The notes under the pieces were generated by a model that worked only from the letters and a program-made list of their open reading frames with translations, was not told where the DNA came from and made no database searches. A DNA stretch of 64,000 nucleotides from the NCBI RefSeq assembly GCF_030381805.1, contig NZ_JAUDRH010000019.1, positions 136,858 to 200,857 on the forward strand. The letters run 5' to 3'. The stretch is from Chlorogloeopsis sp. ULAP01. Lineage in GTDB: Bacteria; Cyanobacteriota; Cyanobacteriia; Cyanobacteriales; Nostocaceae. Shown here in pieces: positions 18,801 to 26,762 of this stretch (the first letter of the stretch is position 1; each line of letters starts with the position of its first letter). A program made the position numbers and the translations under genes.

Positions 18801-19722
18801 AATGATTGTATTCCTCAAACCCCTCGACTAGAGGCAAGTCATAACCCAAAATTTGCTGCACTTGCTCATTCTTCAACAATAAGCGACCGGAAGGAGCCTC
18901 TGCCACTAACAACCCTGCTGGCATTTGCTGTAATACTGCCTCCACTAACCTTTGCTTAGACTCCACTTCTTCAAGTAGACAAATTCTCTCTTGCTCTATT
19001 TGCTTGTGATTGTGAATATCAGTAAAAGAACCAAACCAATTTGTCACTTCTCCTTGACAATTTCTTTGGGGTACCGCTCTTGTAATGTGCCAGCGATACT
19101 TTCCATCCAAGCTTTGCAAACGATACTGTCCTTCTATCCTACTTTTAGTAGCAAGTCCTGTCTTCCAAGCTCTCTGTGCCGATACTAAATCATCCGGGTG
19201 AATAGCACGTTGCCATTCCCAGCCCAAAGATGAATTAGGTGTAAGTCCAGTGTAGGCGTACCATTGTTGGTTGAAATAATCTATATATCCATCTGAGCGA
19301 GCATTCCATACCAATTGCGGTACATTTTCTGCCAATACTCTGTAGCGTTCCTCACTTTCCTGAAGTGCCTGCAAATTGTTTAGCGCCCGTTGTTGGGCAG
19401 TTTGGAGTTGCGAGTCGAGCGAACTAATTAGTAGTGTGACTAATAGAAACACACCCAACGGTACCAAGGAACTAGAACTGATACTGAAACTATATAACGG
19501 CGTGATCAAGAAATAGTTGACAGCCAGGGTGGATAAAATTGTAGCTGCTATCCCGGCTTTTATCCCTCCGTACCTGGTACTTATAACTACAGCCAAATAA
19601 AAAAGAGAAAGATTCGCAGGTGCTAAGAATGGTTGTAGTCGTAATGTCAGTACCAATGCTAAAGCAACGGATAGCACAGCAGTACCGTAGTGCAGCAGGT
19701 AAGTTCGTGTTGCATTAGACAT
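15850..19722 (-). CDS. Membrane hybrid histidine kinase with five PAS domains and receiver
   Basis: A 1290-residue sensor kinase. Order: about four N-terminal membrane helices (10-110, DUF4118-like); PAS domains starting near 118, 258, 393, 511 and 639, several with PAC tails; HisKA with phosphoacceptor His800 (LSHELRSPLNP); HATPase with N box NLLSNAIKF (about 915) and, after a long interruption, G1 box DTGKG and G2 GLGLGLAIV; then a receiver with phosphoacceptor Asp1210 (VTDIGMPNTDG). About residues 931-1045 are an in-frame low-complexity insertion derived from GC-rich repeats, located inside the ATP-binding domain between N and G1 boxes; a second short insertion (NRQEENLSPHPLIPSS) precedes the receiver. 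Input signal unknown. Monocistronic. Confidence 0.93.
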   Translation of the reverse strand: MSNATRTYLLHYGTAVLSVALALVLTLRLQPFLAPANLSLFYLAVVISTRYGGIKAGIAATILSTLAVNYFLITPLYSFSISSSSLVPLGVFLLVTLLISSLDSQLQTAQQRALNNLQALQESEERYRVLAENVPQLVWNARSDGYIDYFNQQWYAYTGLTPNSSLGWEWQRAIHPDDLVSAQRAWKTGLATKSRIEGQYRLQSLDGKYRWHITRAVPQRNCQGEVTNWFGSFTDIHNHKQIEQERICLLEEVESKQRLVEAVLQQMPAGLLVAEAPSGRLLLKNEQVQQILGYDLPLVEGFEEYNHFQHYLLHPDGRAYKNEEKPLMRSLSTGEVVTNEEIELVCADCSRKTILADSCPIRNQQGEIVAALLTFYDITKRKQVQREIQQTNQTLKTLVAASPLPIVLIQPDCTVRLWNPAAERLFGWTEAEVLNQILPIVPEDKKEECRLVRELLLNGETFFGVETYRCKRDGSQIILSISAAPICDEDGIVNTMMLIFQDITERQLAETALRESEERFRQLAETIQDVFWVSNPFAGEIFYVSPAYEQVWGRTCESLYTNPAMWMQTVHPEDRERLQATFFSQITEGKYDAEYRITRSDGSMRWIRDRGFPIKNESGEIYRVVGVAEDITDGKLAQIALRDALQRLNFHVENTPLAVIEWNTNLQITRWSAAATRIFGWQAQEVLYRKYGEWQFVYEEDSQRVLNVWRQILSGNEPQILCCNRNYTKSGNIVHCEWYNSTLTDELGNVVSVLSLVQDVTKRQQAEQERENLLRLEQAARESAETANRIKDEFLAVLSHELRSPLNPILGWTKLLRSRKFDPDATDRALETIERNAKLQTQLIEDLLDVSRILRGKLSLNVVPINLAATIEAALETVRLSAEAKDIQIQKLFAPDVGLVAGDPNRLQQIVWNLLSNAIKFTPNGGQVEVRLGTGEWGLGTKKKTRGGHFRAGVSPEPQHQSLPSEVASRQQVGKPAHGAGSSVGAPKPPVGEGVRRQGDNKTWEEDVNNDSAPITQNPITNPPSGSPVATTEGTSATRWTRQSLIANYAQIQVKDTGKGINPEFLPYVFDYFRQADSGTTRNFGGLGLGLAIVRHIVESHGGTVWAESPGEGQGATFTVCLPLLKESRGQGDKQTNRQEENLSPHPLIPSSHPLPLSGVRILAVDDEADMRDYVSFVLEQSGAEVTVAASAEEALTSLVQIQPDVLVTDIGMPNTDGYMLLQQIRALNQEAGKQFLAVSEAMPKAIALTAYAGEYDQKRAIAAGFQIHLPKPVEPDALVEAIASLIERT
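16590..16932 (-). repeat. GC-rich palindromic repeat inserted in frame in the kinase HATPase domain
   Basis: About 340 bases far richer in GC than the flanks, with local palindromes (for example GGAGGTTCCCTCC near 16614 and GGGGCCCC near 16763). The segment 16778-16806 matches 32438-32466 in an intergenic region at 24 of 29 positions, showing it is a dispersed element. It adds about 115 residues without a stop. Boundaries are approximate. Confidence 0.8.
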
Positions 19723-19923
19723 GGATGATTATTGGTTAGCGATCGCTAACAAGCACATACATTAATTTTGACAAAACTAAGCAAATTTGATTTTCAAATA
19801 CATATTTTTTATCTGCCTGATTTCTTACAAGGCTTTAGCGCTCAATGACGAACTAACATAACTGCTGCAAATATCCCCACAATTTGATACCCTAGCTTAA
19901 ACAGATTTGGGAACATTGTCAGA

Positions 19924-21087
19924 GTGGAAATTCAAATTGGGCGGGGCAAAGCAGCTCGCAGAGCATACGGAATAGATGAAATTGCCTTAGTACCTGGCAG
20001 AGGTACACTCGATCCGAGTTTGGCAGATACAAAATGGCGTATTGGCAATATTGAGCGAGAAATCCCAATTATTGCTAGTGCAATGGATGGTGTAGTGGAT
20101 ATTCGCATGGCTGTGCTTTTGTCACAGTTAGGAGCGCTAGGCGTGCTGAACTTAGAGGGAATTCAAACTCGTTATGCGAATCCAGAGCCAATTTTAGATC
20201 GGATTGCGGCAGTGGGCAAAGATGAATTTGTAACGCTAATGCAAGAACTTTATGCCGAACCGATCAAACCAGAGCTAATCGAACAACGAATTAAAGAAAT
20301 TAAAGCACAAGGTGGCATTGCTGCGGTGAGTGCAACTCCAGCAGCAGCAAGTAAATATGGTTCAGTAATTGCAAAAGCTGGGGCAGATTTATTTTTCGTT
20401 CAAGCTACAGTTGTTTCGACGGCACACTTATCACCAGAATCGATCGTACCACTAGATCTAGCACAGTTTTGTCGAGAAATGCCCATGCCTGTGGTGTTGG
20501 GTAACTGTGTAACTTACGAAGTAACTCTAAACTTAATGAAAGCAGGGGCAGCCGCAGTATTGATTGGTATTGGCCCAGGTGCAGCTTGTACTTCTAGGGG
20601 AGTCTTGGGCGTAGGTATACCGCAAGCAACAGCGATCGCTGACTGTGCTGCTGCACGCGATGACTATTATCAAGAAACTGGCAACTATGTCCCAGTCATT
20701 GCCGATGGTGGTTTAATTACTGGCGGTGACATCTGTAAATGTATTGCCTGTGGTGCTGATGGAGTGATGATTGGTTCTCCCTTTGCTAGAGCTGCAGAAG
20801 CACCCGGACGGGGTTTCCATTGGGGTATGGCTACTCCTAGCCCTGTCTTGCCGCGTGGCACACGCATTCGCGTAGGTACTACTGGTACTCTAGAACAAAT
20901 TTTAGTCGGCCCTGCCCAACTCGATGATGGTACTCATAATCTCTTGGGAGCTTTGAAAACGAGTATGGGTACATTAGGAGCAAAAAATCTTAAAGAAATG
21001 CAACAAGTAGAAGTTGTGATTGCTCCGTCTTTGTTGACTGAAGGGAAAGTGTATCAAAAAGCCCAACAATTAGGGATGGGTAAATAG
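19924..21087 (+). CDS. guaB: GuaB3-type IMP dehydrogenase family protein
   Basis: A 387-residue TIM-barrel protein of the IMP dehydrogenase/GMP reductase family, lacking the CBS pair found in full-length GuaB (about 490 residues). Visible signatures: ISASAMDGVVD-like start of the barrel (PIIASAMDGVVD), the catalytic loop GIGPGAACTSRGVLGVG with its Cys, and VIADGGLITGGD. It begins with GTG at 19924 (VEIQIGRGKAARRAYGID). IMP oxidation to XMP in GTP synthesis is the expected role, but for the GuaB3 subgroup this is by family. Followed by yfr1 and trxA, a conserved cyanobacterial order. Confidence 0.88.
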   Translation: MEIQIGRGKAARRAYGIDEIALVPGRGTLDPSLADTKWRIGNIEREIPIIASAMDGVVDIRMAVLLSQLGALGVLNLEGIQTRYANPEPILDRIAAVGKDEFVTLMQELYAEPIKPELIEQRIKEIKAQGGIAAVSATPAAASKYGSVIAKAGADLFFVQATVVSTAHLSPESIVPLDLAQFCREMPMPVVLGNCVTYEVTLNLMKAGAAAVLIGIGPGAACTSRGVLGVGIPQATAIADCAAARDDYYQETGNYVPVIADGGLITGGDICKCIACGADGVMIGSPFARAAEAPGRGFHWGMATPSPVLPRGTRIRVGTTGTLEQILVGPAQLDDGTHNLLGALKTSMGTLGAKNLKEMQQVEVVIAPSLLTEGKVYQKAQQLGMGK

Positions 21088-21220
21088 AGGGATTGGGAAC
21101 TGGGGACTAGGGACTAGGAAAAGAGGAGCACAGGAGCACAGGAGCAATACCCAATCCCCAATCGCTCAACAAAATTTCCTAGACTATGAAACAATTACTG
21201 GAAAATTAGCATCTGTCGCC

Positions 21221-21226
21221 TACAAT
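21221..21226 (+). promoter_or_regulatory. Putative -10 box of yfr1
   Basis: TACAAT, seven or so bases before the inferred start of the Yfr1 RNA. No good -35 box is visible at the normal distance. Confidence 0.5.
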
Positions 21227-21232
21227 AGAAAT

Positions 21233-21300
21233 AGCGGAGACGCATGTTTCCGTTCACTCCTCACACCACACTCCGCCCGGACTGCGGTTCGGGCGCTTCC
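21233..21300 (+). ncRNA. yfr1: Small regulatory RNA Yfr1
   Basis: The invariant Yfr1 core ACTCCTCACAC is present at 21256-21266 in a single-stranded stretch between a weak 5' stem (CGGA/TCCG around 21235-21254) and a strong 3' hairpin CGCCCG/CGGGCG (21274-21279 with 21290-21295). Yfr1 is an abundant cyanobacterial sRNA known to be encoded between guaB and trxA, which is exactly the position here. It base-pairs with mRNAs of outer-membrane proteins in marine strains; targets here are unknown. Ends are estimated from the -10 box and the last hairpin. Confidence 0.93.
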
Positions 21301-21428
21301 TTATGTTTATTAATAAAAACTAAACCTATATATATACAAATGTATCTGCCTCATTTCCAAGCAGTGCTTTTTGCTATGGTAGAATTTCAGCAAAATCAAA
21401 AATATATCGTAGGCAAAGGTTTGTAGCC

Positions 21429-21758
21429 ATGTCAGCAGCCGCACAAGTTACCGACTCTACTTTTAAGCAGGAAGTATTGGAAAGCGCAGTTCCTGTTTTA
21501 GTTGACTTTTGGGCTCCCTGGTGCGGTCCCTGCCGGATGGTGGCCCCTGTTGTAGATGAAATCGCAGCTCAGTATGAGGGTCAACTCAAGGTAGTTAAAG
21601 TCAACACTGATGAGAACCCTAATGTTGCCAGCCAATATGGTATCCGCAGCATTCCTACATTGATGATTTTTAAAGGTGGGCAAAAAGTTGATATGGTAGT
21701 AGGTGCTGTGCCAAAAACTACACTAGCTAATACTTTAGAAAAATATCTTGAGTCTTAA
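21429..21758 (+). CDS. trxA: Thioredoxin, m-type
   Basis: A 109-residue classical thioredoxin with the redox site WCGPC at residues 31-35, the cis-Pro region SIPTLM and terminal helix. It is a general dithiol reductant fed by ferredoxin- or NADPH-thioredoxin reductase in the cytosol. The ATG at 21429 gives the conserved N-terminus. Yfr1 lies about 130 bases upstream on the same strand, so trxA has its own promoter or is read through from guaB. Confidence 0.97.
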   Translation: MSAAAQVTDSTFKQEVLESAVPVLVDFWAPWCGPCRMVAPVVDEIAAQYEGQLKVVKVNTDENPNVASQYGIRSIPTLMIFKGGQKVDMVVGAVPKTTLANTLEKYLES

Positions 21759-22457
21759 AGCATCTAGAATTTTTTTTGGAGTATTTTGTTGACTCTGTAA
21801 GTCAGCCCAATAATTGTCAGCAATGCAGTAAGGTGTAAGCATGGCACTTGATTGCACTGTCTGATTAATTAGATGGGCTATTCATTATCTTGAAATGACT
21901 TTCGTAGTGTATTCAACTGCCAAGACATCATAGTAAAAAACTTTCTTAAGGAAAGTAATCTGTGATTCATTTGTCTATCTTTTTGCCAATCCACCTAGTT
22001 GAAGGAAAAATAATCTCATCTGTTTTGCTTCAATTTATTCTGTATTTAATACAAAAGATGTAGCACCTTAGTTTTTTAACCAAAGGTGCCTTTTTGTTTG
22101 TAAAATAAGCTTAAAATTTTATACCTACTAAGAATCAAATTTTCTTATCCTTGCAAGGATGATAAGTAAGTCAATATAAATGTTAAGTTTGAAATATAAC
22201 TAAAAAATACAGGCTGTACGGGTGTGATTAATTGCGTCTGTACGAGAGAGTTATGGGTGCTTATAGTATGTCTGTAAGAAAACGGCTACTGGGATCAAAA
22301 TCTTTTCGTCCTTGAAGGTACGAAATAGCAGTGCTAGTACAGAGTCAACAAACTCTGTATAGTTAACTATGGGCTATGGACTTTTAACGACCCGTCGTGG
22401 TTGCAAATTTGATCGCAAATTTAGGTAAAATATAATGCCACTTTGGCTATAGTTCTC
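21759..22457. other. Long 3' region of trxA and leader of the LOG-family gene
   Basis: About 700 bases without a recognisable gene. An intrinsic terminator at 22063-22095 lies more than 300 bases after trxA, so either trxA has a long 3' UTR or an independent small transcript ends there. Very short frames only, for example 20 codons at about 22253. Confidence 0.45.
22063..22095 (+). terminator. Orphan intrinsic terminator
   Basis: Seven-base-pair stem GCACCTT/AAGGTGC (22063-22069 with 22083-22089), 13-base loop, then CTTTTTGTTTG. No coding gene ends nearby on the plus strand; trxA stops 300 bases upstream. Confidence 0.7.
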
Positions 22458-23528
22458 ATGACCTCATCTGCGTCGTTCGACACATTAGAGTCTATCCAAG
22501 CTGATATTGCTGAATTAATTGAGCGCTTGCCGACGTTAAAACATCGGCAATATATCCGGCAAGCACTATTAACTATAGTGCGTCTAGCTGATAGTGAACT
22601 TGATCGCCTCGACTGGAAGATATTATCTGCGTCTTTAGCAGATATGGAGCGGGGTTTCGAGCTTTTTCATAATTACCGACACGTTCGCAAAGTTACTATT
22701 TTTGGCTCGGCTCGCCTATCGCCAGATACTCCAGAATACCAAATGGCAGTTGATTTTGCTCGCTATGTTTCTCAGTTGGGATTCATGGTGATGACTGGTG
22801 GCGGTGGTGGAATTATGCAGGCAGGGCATGAAGGCGCTGGGCGAGAAAATTCTTTTGGTTTAAATATTCAGCTACCTTTTGAGCAGCAAGCAAATCCAAT
22901 TATTGAGGGCGATCCAAAACTAATTCACTTTAAATATTTTTTTACGCGTAAATTATTCTTGTTAAAAGAAAGCGATGCTGTTGCTCTGTTTCCTGGCGGT
23001 TTTGGCACTCAAGATGAAGCGTTTGAGTGCATGACTTTAAGCCAAACGGGTAAATTTGGCCCTGTACCAGTAGTTTTAATAGATCATCCTGGTGGTGATT
23101 ACTGGCGTTCTTGGAGCGAGTATATTGATAAACAATTGGTACAAAAAGGTTTGGTAAGCCCAGAAGATCCAAGTTTGTACACAGTGACAGATGATTTGGT
23201 TGTAGCTTGCAATGCTATTACACGCTTTTACCAGGTTTATCACTCCAGTCGCTATGTAGGCGATCGCTTGGTGATCCGCCTCAATACAGATTTATCAGAT
23301 GCTGAAGTCGAAAAACTAAACGCTGATTTTGGTGACATTCTTGTCCAAGGAAGGATAGAAAAAAGTCAGGCTTTACCCCAAGAAGGGCAAGATGAAGCTT
23401 TTGACTTACCTCGTCTAGTCCTATATTTCAATCAACGCGATTTAGGACGGTTGTATCAGATGATTGCAGAAATTAATAACATGGGCAAGCCTTCACCTGA
23501 AGAGAGAGGACATCCAGAAAGAAAGTAA
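22458..23528 (+). CDS. LOG family protein (Rossmann, PGGxGTxxE)
   Basis: A protein of about 356 residues in the LOG/'lysine decarboxylase' family, whose proven members are nucleoside 5'-monophosphate phosphoribohydrolases such as cytokinin-activating LOG. Signatures: MTGGGGGIMQAGHEGAG and FPGGFGTQDEAFE, the active-site PGGxGTxxE. It carries about 90 extra N-terminal residues and 110 C-terminal residues compared with plant LOG, typical of a long bacterial subgroup, so substrate may differ. An in-frame TTG at 22443 is possible, but ATG 22458 is the better start. Faces pepA convergently. Confidence 0.85.
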   Translation: MTSSASFDTLESIQADIAELIERLPTLKHRQYIRQALLTIVRLADSELDRLDWKILSASLADMERGFELFHNYRHVRKVTIFGSARLSPDTPEYQMAVDFARYVSQLGFMVMTGGGGGIMQAGHEGAGRENSFGLNIQLPFEQQANPIIEGDPKLIHFKYFFTRKLFLLKESDAVALFPGGFGTQDEAFECMTLSQTGKFGPVPVVLIDHPGGDYWRSWSEYIDKQLVQKGLVSPEDPSLYTVTDDLVVACNAITRFYQVYHSSRYVGDRLVIRLNTDLSDAEVEKLNADFGDILVQGRIEKSQALPQEGQDEAFDLPRLVLYFNQRDLGRLYQMIAEINNMGKPSPEERGHPERK

Positions 23529-23541
23529 ATTGAGCTAATTT

Positions 23542-23564
23542 AGGTGGGCGAGTATTGCCCACCT
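23542..23564. terminator. Bidirectional terminator between LOG gene and pepA
   Basis: Perfect 8-bp stem AGGTGGGC/GCCCACCT with a 7-base loop, filling the 41-base gap between two convergent genes. Confidence 0.75.
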
Positions 23565-23569
23565 TAGTC

Positions 23570-25042
23570 CTAACTCAGTACCCAATTAACCAAACTACGT
23601 ACACCGAAGCCAGTAGCCCCAGAACCGTTATAGCCGTTTTCCTTGTCTGCCCAAACAGTACCAGCAATATCTAGATGCGCCCAAGGAGTATCTTTGACGA
23701 ACTGTTTGAGGAAAAGAGCAGCAGTAATAGAACCACCAGCACGTGGCCCCGTATTTTTCATATCAGCGATACTAGACTTTAAGCCCTCAAAATATTTTTC
23801 TTCCATTGGCATTCGCCAAATTTTTTCGCCAGAAGTCTCGGCAGCCTTTTCTAATTCCTTCGCTAAAGCATCATCGGGAGTGAACAAACCAGCAATGTCA
23901 TCGCCCAAAGCAATGACACAAGCACCTGTTAGAGTAGCCAAATCAACGATCGCATCTACTCCCAACTTTTCAGCAAATACCAAGGCATCAGCTAGAGTCA
24001 ATCGCCCTTCAGCATCGGTGTTGTTAACTTCAATCGTTTTACCGTTGGATGCTTTGAGAATATCACCTGGATGCATAGCATGACCGCTAATCATATTCTC
24101 TGTGACTGCGGAAATAAAGTGAACCTCCACATCTGGCTTCAGTTGGGCAATGGCTTTGGCTGCACCCAAAGTAGCCGCACCACCGCCCATATCCATTTTC
24201 ATCGTTTCGATGCCACTACCCGCACCTTTGATATTGAGTCCGCCAGAGTCAAAAGTTAAACCTTTACCGATAATTGCTAGCTTGCGTTTTGGTGTTCCTT
24301 CGGGCTTGTAAGTTAGGTGAATGAATTTTGGGGGCAAATCAGAAGCTTTTGCCACTCCTAAAAAAGCACCCATGCCCAACTTTTCGCATTCTTCTTGTTC
24401 GAGAATTTCGACTTGCAAACCATGTTCTGAGGCGATCACCATTGCAACTTCTGCCATAGTAATTGGCGTTACCTCGTTAGCAGGGGCTGCTACTAGTTGT
24501 CTTGCTAAAATTACCCCAGAAGCTATTTGATTGGCGCGGGTAATTGCTGCTTCTTGTCCACCTAACCCCAGTAAATCTACGGTTTCAACTTGTACTCCTT
24601 TATCTTCTGGTTCCGATTTAAAGCGATTATCCTGGTAAAGTGCTAGCTGTATGCCTTCAGCTATTGCCTGGGCAGTTTGTGCCGGATCGTTATTCCAAGT
24701 TGGCAGACTAATCCCTAGAGTTTTGCACTTTTGCTTTTTGGCTAATCGAGCAACAATAGCAGCAGCACGCCGCAAAGTATCAAGTTTTAGCGCTTCCGGT
24801 TTGCCTAAACCAACTATTATTACTTTGCGAACTGGGCTAGGGCTACCCACCCGTGTAACCACCGTGCTATTAGCTTTGCCTTTAAATTCCTCTTCGGCAA
24901 TAAGTTCTTGGAGAACACCAGCAAGCTTTTCATCCAAAGCTGCCAGATCACCTGTTAATTCTACAGCATCTTCAAATAATCCTATAGCTAATCCATCTCC
25001 TGTCCACTCTAAAACAGGGGTTTTACTCGGTCGAATGTCCAT
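23570..25042 (-). CDS. pepA: Leucyl aminopeptidase (M17)
   Basis: A 490-residue cytosolic metallo-aminopeptidase that removes N-terminal Leu and other residues. It has the M17 signature NTDAEGRL with metal-binding Asp and Glu, plus the lysine-containing segment GKGLTFDSGGLNIK. The N-terminal macro-like domain occupies about 1-170. Length and start (MDIRPSKTPVLEWTGDGLAI) are typical. Downstream of the EcsC-like gene on the same strand, separated by an inverted repeat. Confidence 0.95.
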   Translation of the reverse strand: MDIRPSKTPVLEWTGDGLAIGLFEDAVELTGDLAALDEKLAGVLQELIAEEEFKGKANSTVVTRVGSPSPVRKVIIVGLGKPEALKLDTLRRAAAIVARLAKKQKCKTLGISLPTWNNDPAQTAQAIAEGIQLALYQDNRFKSEPEDKGVQVETVDLLGLGGQEAAITRANQIASGVILARQLVAAPANEVTPITMAEVAMVIASEHGLQVEILEQEECEKLGMGAFLGVAKASDLPPKFIHLTYKPEGTPKRKLAIIGKGLTFDSGGLNIKGAGSGIETMKMDMGGGAATLGAAKAIAQLKPDVEVHFISAVTENMISGHAMHPGDILKASNGKTIEVNNTDAEGRLTLADALVFAEKLGVDAIVDLATLTGACVIALGDDIAGLFTPDDALAKELEKAAETSGEKIWRMPMEEKYFEGLKSSIADMKNTGPRAGGSITAALFLKQFVKDTPWAHLDIAGTVWADKENGYNGSGATGFGVRSLVNWVLS

Positions 25043-25142
25043 TTTTAGCGTTCAATGTAAAAGTTCTGGTACCAGTATTGCGTAAAATTTGGGTTTTATG
25101 CTTTGGGGAAAGGAGGGATGGAGGAGGGAAATAACCACTGTA

Positions 25143-25202
25143 CGGGCGGGTTTTAACAACAATCTCTCTAGGATGACGGAATATCTAAATAAACCCGCCC
25201 CG
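25143..25202. repeat. Inverted repeat GGGCGGGTTT...AAACCCGCCC, copy 1
   Basis: Ten-base perfect arms (25144-25153 with 25191-25200) around about 37 bases. A related element, with GCGGGGTTT and CAAACCCGCCCC arms and a similar ATATC-AAAT inner edge, is at about 58035-58097. Lies between the EcsC-like gene and pepA, where it may act as a terminator. Confidence 0.7.
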
Positions 25203-25205
25203 ACT

Positions 25206-25245
25206 AATGACTATTGACTATTGACTATTGACTTAATTGAATTCA
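25206..25245. repeat. TGACTAT heptamer tandem repeat
   Basis: Consecutive TGACTAT units after the stop of the EcsC-like gene. Heptamer repeats of this kind (TTAGTCA/TTGGTCA) are a known feature of Nostocales. Confidence 0.75.
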
Positions 25246-26422
25246 AGTCGATGTCAAATTTGGTAGCGATCGCATCAATGACTTTTTGTTCTGGTGGTGA
25301 AATTTCACCTTCAAGTTTAGCTATTCGGCAACACTGAGCCAAAAGTGGTACTGCAAAGTCTCGGTTGAGTTGATTGAGAAGATCATCTAAAGGCTGTGGA
25401 GATTTGATGTTTTGCTTAATCGCATCCAAAGATTCAGGGGTGAGGTTCAAAGCTTCCAACTCTGGCAAAATTGTTTCCCAAGTCTTGTCTGGATAGCTAG
25501 CAAGGAGCATATGAACCAAGATTTGATCCATGATTTTTTGCTGGGCGATCGCAGTTTCCAGATAGCGATCGCTTTGTTCCTTTAATTCTGTTATTGTTTC
25601 TTCGGAATTCAGCGACTTGGATTCATCCAGTTTGGCTTCATAAAATCGACAAGCTGCGTATCCTAGCGAATATACCATTGTCGAGTTTGAGCTAGCACCA
25701 ATTACTGCACCAGCAAAAGGCACATTTCGTAGTAAACCTAAACCCGCTGCTCTCAAAAGCTTTCCACCACCTAAACCTATGCCAAAAATTGCCAAAACTT
25801 CACCTCTACGGGCTGGATCTTTTAAATCTAAGCCATAGGCGGCAGCAATCTGATAAATCATTTCTGATTGCAATTGTGTCGTGGCTGCCAAATCAATAGC
25901 TAACAATGCTGCAGCAAATCCTGGCAAAAGACTACTAGCAAAACCAATCCCACCTGCTTTTGTGGCTTTTTCCACCATAATACGGTGAGCTATTTGACTG
26001 GGTGATTCGTTCGGATGCTCTTGCTGCAACTTTTTCACTGCTGCTGCTGCTTTTTCTAAATCAACATTATCACTTGCACCAACTAGCCAATTCAGGTTTA
26101 ATACGCCAGCTACCCTACGAATTAGCCAATTTTGCCCTAGATAATCTGTAACTTGTCCGGCTGTATGAGTTGCTTGCTCAATTAACTTATGGGTTTGTTT
26201 TGCTGCCGCTTCTCCTACACCAGCTGCTGTTTCTGCGACTGCTTTGCTTGCTTCTATTGCACTGCTACTGGCTGCTGCACCTACACCTACTGCTGTTCCT
26301 GCTACACAACCTAATGTTTCGGCAAAAGATTCAAACAAAGATGGCTTGTCTTCTTTTTGCTCGGCAGGGGGTTTATTGTTTAGTTTTTTATTCTCTTTTT
26401 CTTTTTGGGGCTTATCTGCCAT
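25211..26422 (-). CDS. EcsC-like protein with TerB-like C-terminus
   Basis: A 403-residue protein. The N-terminus is charged low complexity (about 1-28), followed by Ala-rich helices, a central part with Gly/Ala-rich hydrophobic segments (ATKAGGIGFASSLLPGFAAA; ILGIG-type turns) resembling the EcsC family, and a C-terminal 60 residues with acidic helices (RIAKLEGEISPPEQKVIDAI) similar to tellurite-resistance TerB-like domains. I infer a peripheral or membrane-inserted protein; function unknown. Monocistronic or read into pepA. Confidence 0.6.
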   Translation of the reverse strand: MADKPQKEKENKKLNNKPPAEQKEDKPSLFESFAETLGCVAGTAVGVGAAASSSAIEASKAVAETAAGVGEAAAKQTHKLIEQATHTAGQVTDYLGQNWLIRRVAGVLNLNWLVGASDNVDLEKAAAAVKKLQQEHPNESPSQIAHRIMVEKATKAGGIGFASSLLPGFAAALLAIDLAATTQLQSEMIYQIAAAYGLDLKDPARRGEVLAIFGIGLGGGKLLRAAGLGLLRNVPFAGAVIGASSNSTMVYSLGYAACRFYEAKLDESKSLNSEETITELKEQSDRYLETAIAQQKIMDQILVHMLLASYPDKTWETILPELEALNLTPESLDAIKQNIKSPQPLDDLLNQLNRDFAVPLLAQCCRIAKLEGEISPPEQKVIDAIATKFDIDLNSIKSIVNSQ

Positions 26423-26762
26423 TGCTTGGCACCTTCTAAAAGTCTTTCTATTCTGTTTTTAATGGAAATACAAGCACTTGACTTCCCCCTGTAAGGATAA
26501 GTCGTTAGTTTAAGCAACAGTTAGCCTTAATCTCAAAACAGAGCAGTGTGAGTAGGCTAATTTAGTGCATAAATATAAATATCTTGAGTATCTTGTGGTG
26601 TGAATATCTTGTCCGTACTGAAACCTCTTTCTATTACACAAGATATACAAGAAAGCGATCATGCGAGATTTGAGTTTTACCACCCCAATAGCAATGATGA
26701 CAAAATTAATCTGCACTTTACAGTTAATTTAAATATAAGGTGTGTTAAAAATCTCTTTTGTT
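26423..26762. other. Intergenic region with no recognised gene
   Basis: About 340 AT-rich bases between two minus-strand genes. One minus-strand open frame of 68 codons (26510-26716) has no family resemblance or good ribosome site and I do not call it. Confidence 0.4.

Noticed and set aside
25206..25245. Possible CRISPR-like array from regularly spaced TGACTAT units
   Set aside because: Units are adjacent heptamers without spacers; they are short tandem repeats.
26510..26716. Minus-strand 68-codon frame in the gap before the EcsC-like gene
   Set aside because: Composition is that of AT-rich non-coding DNA and there is no family resemblance.
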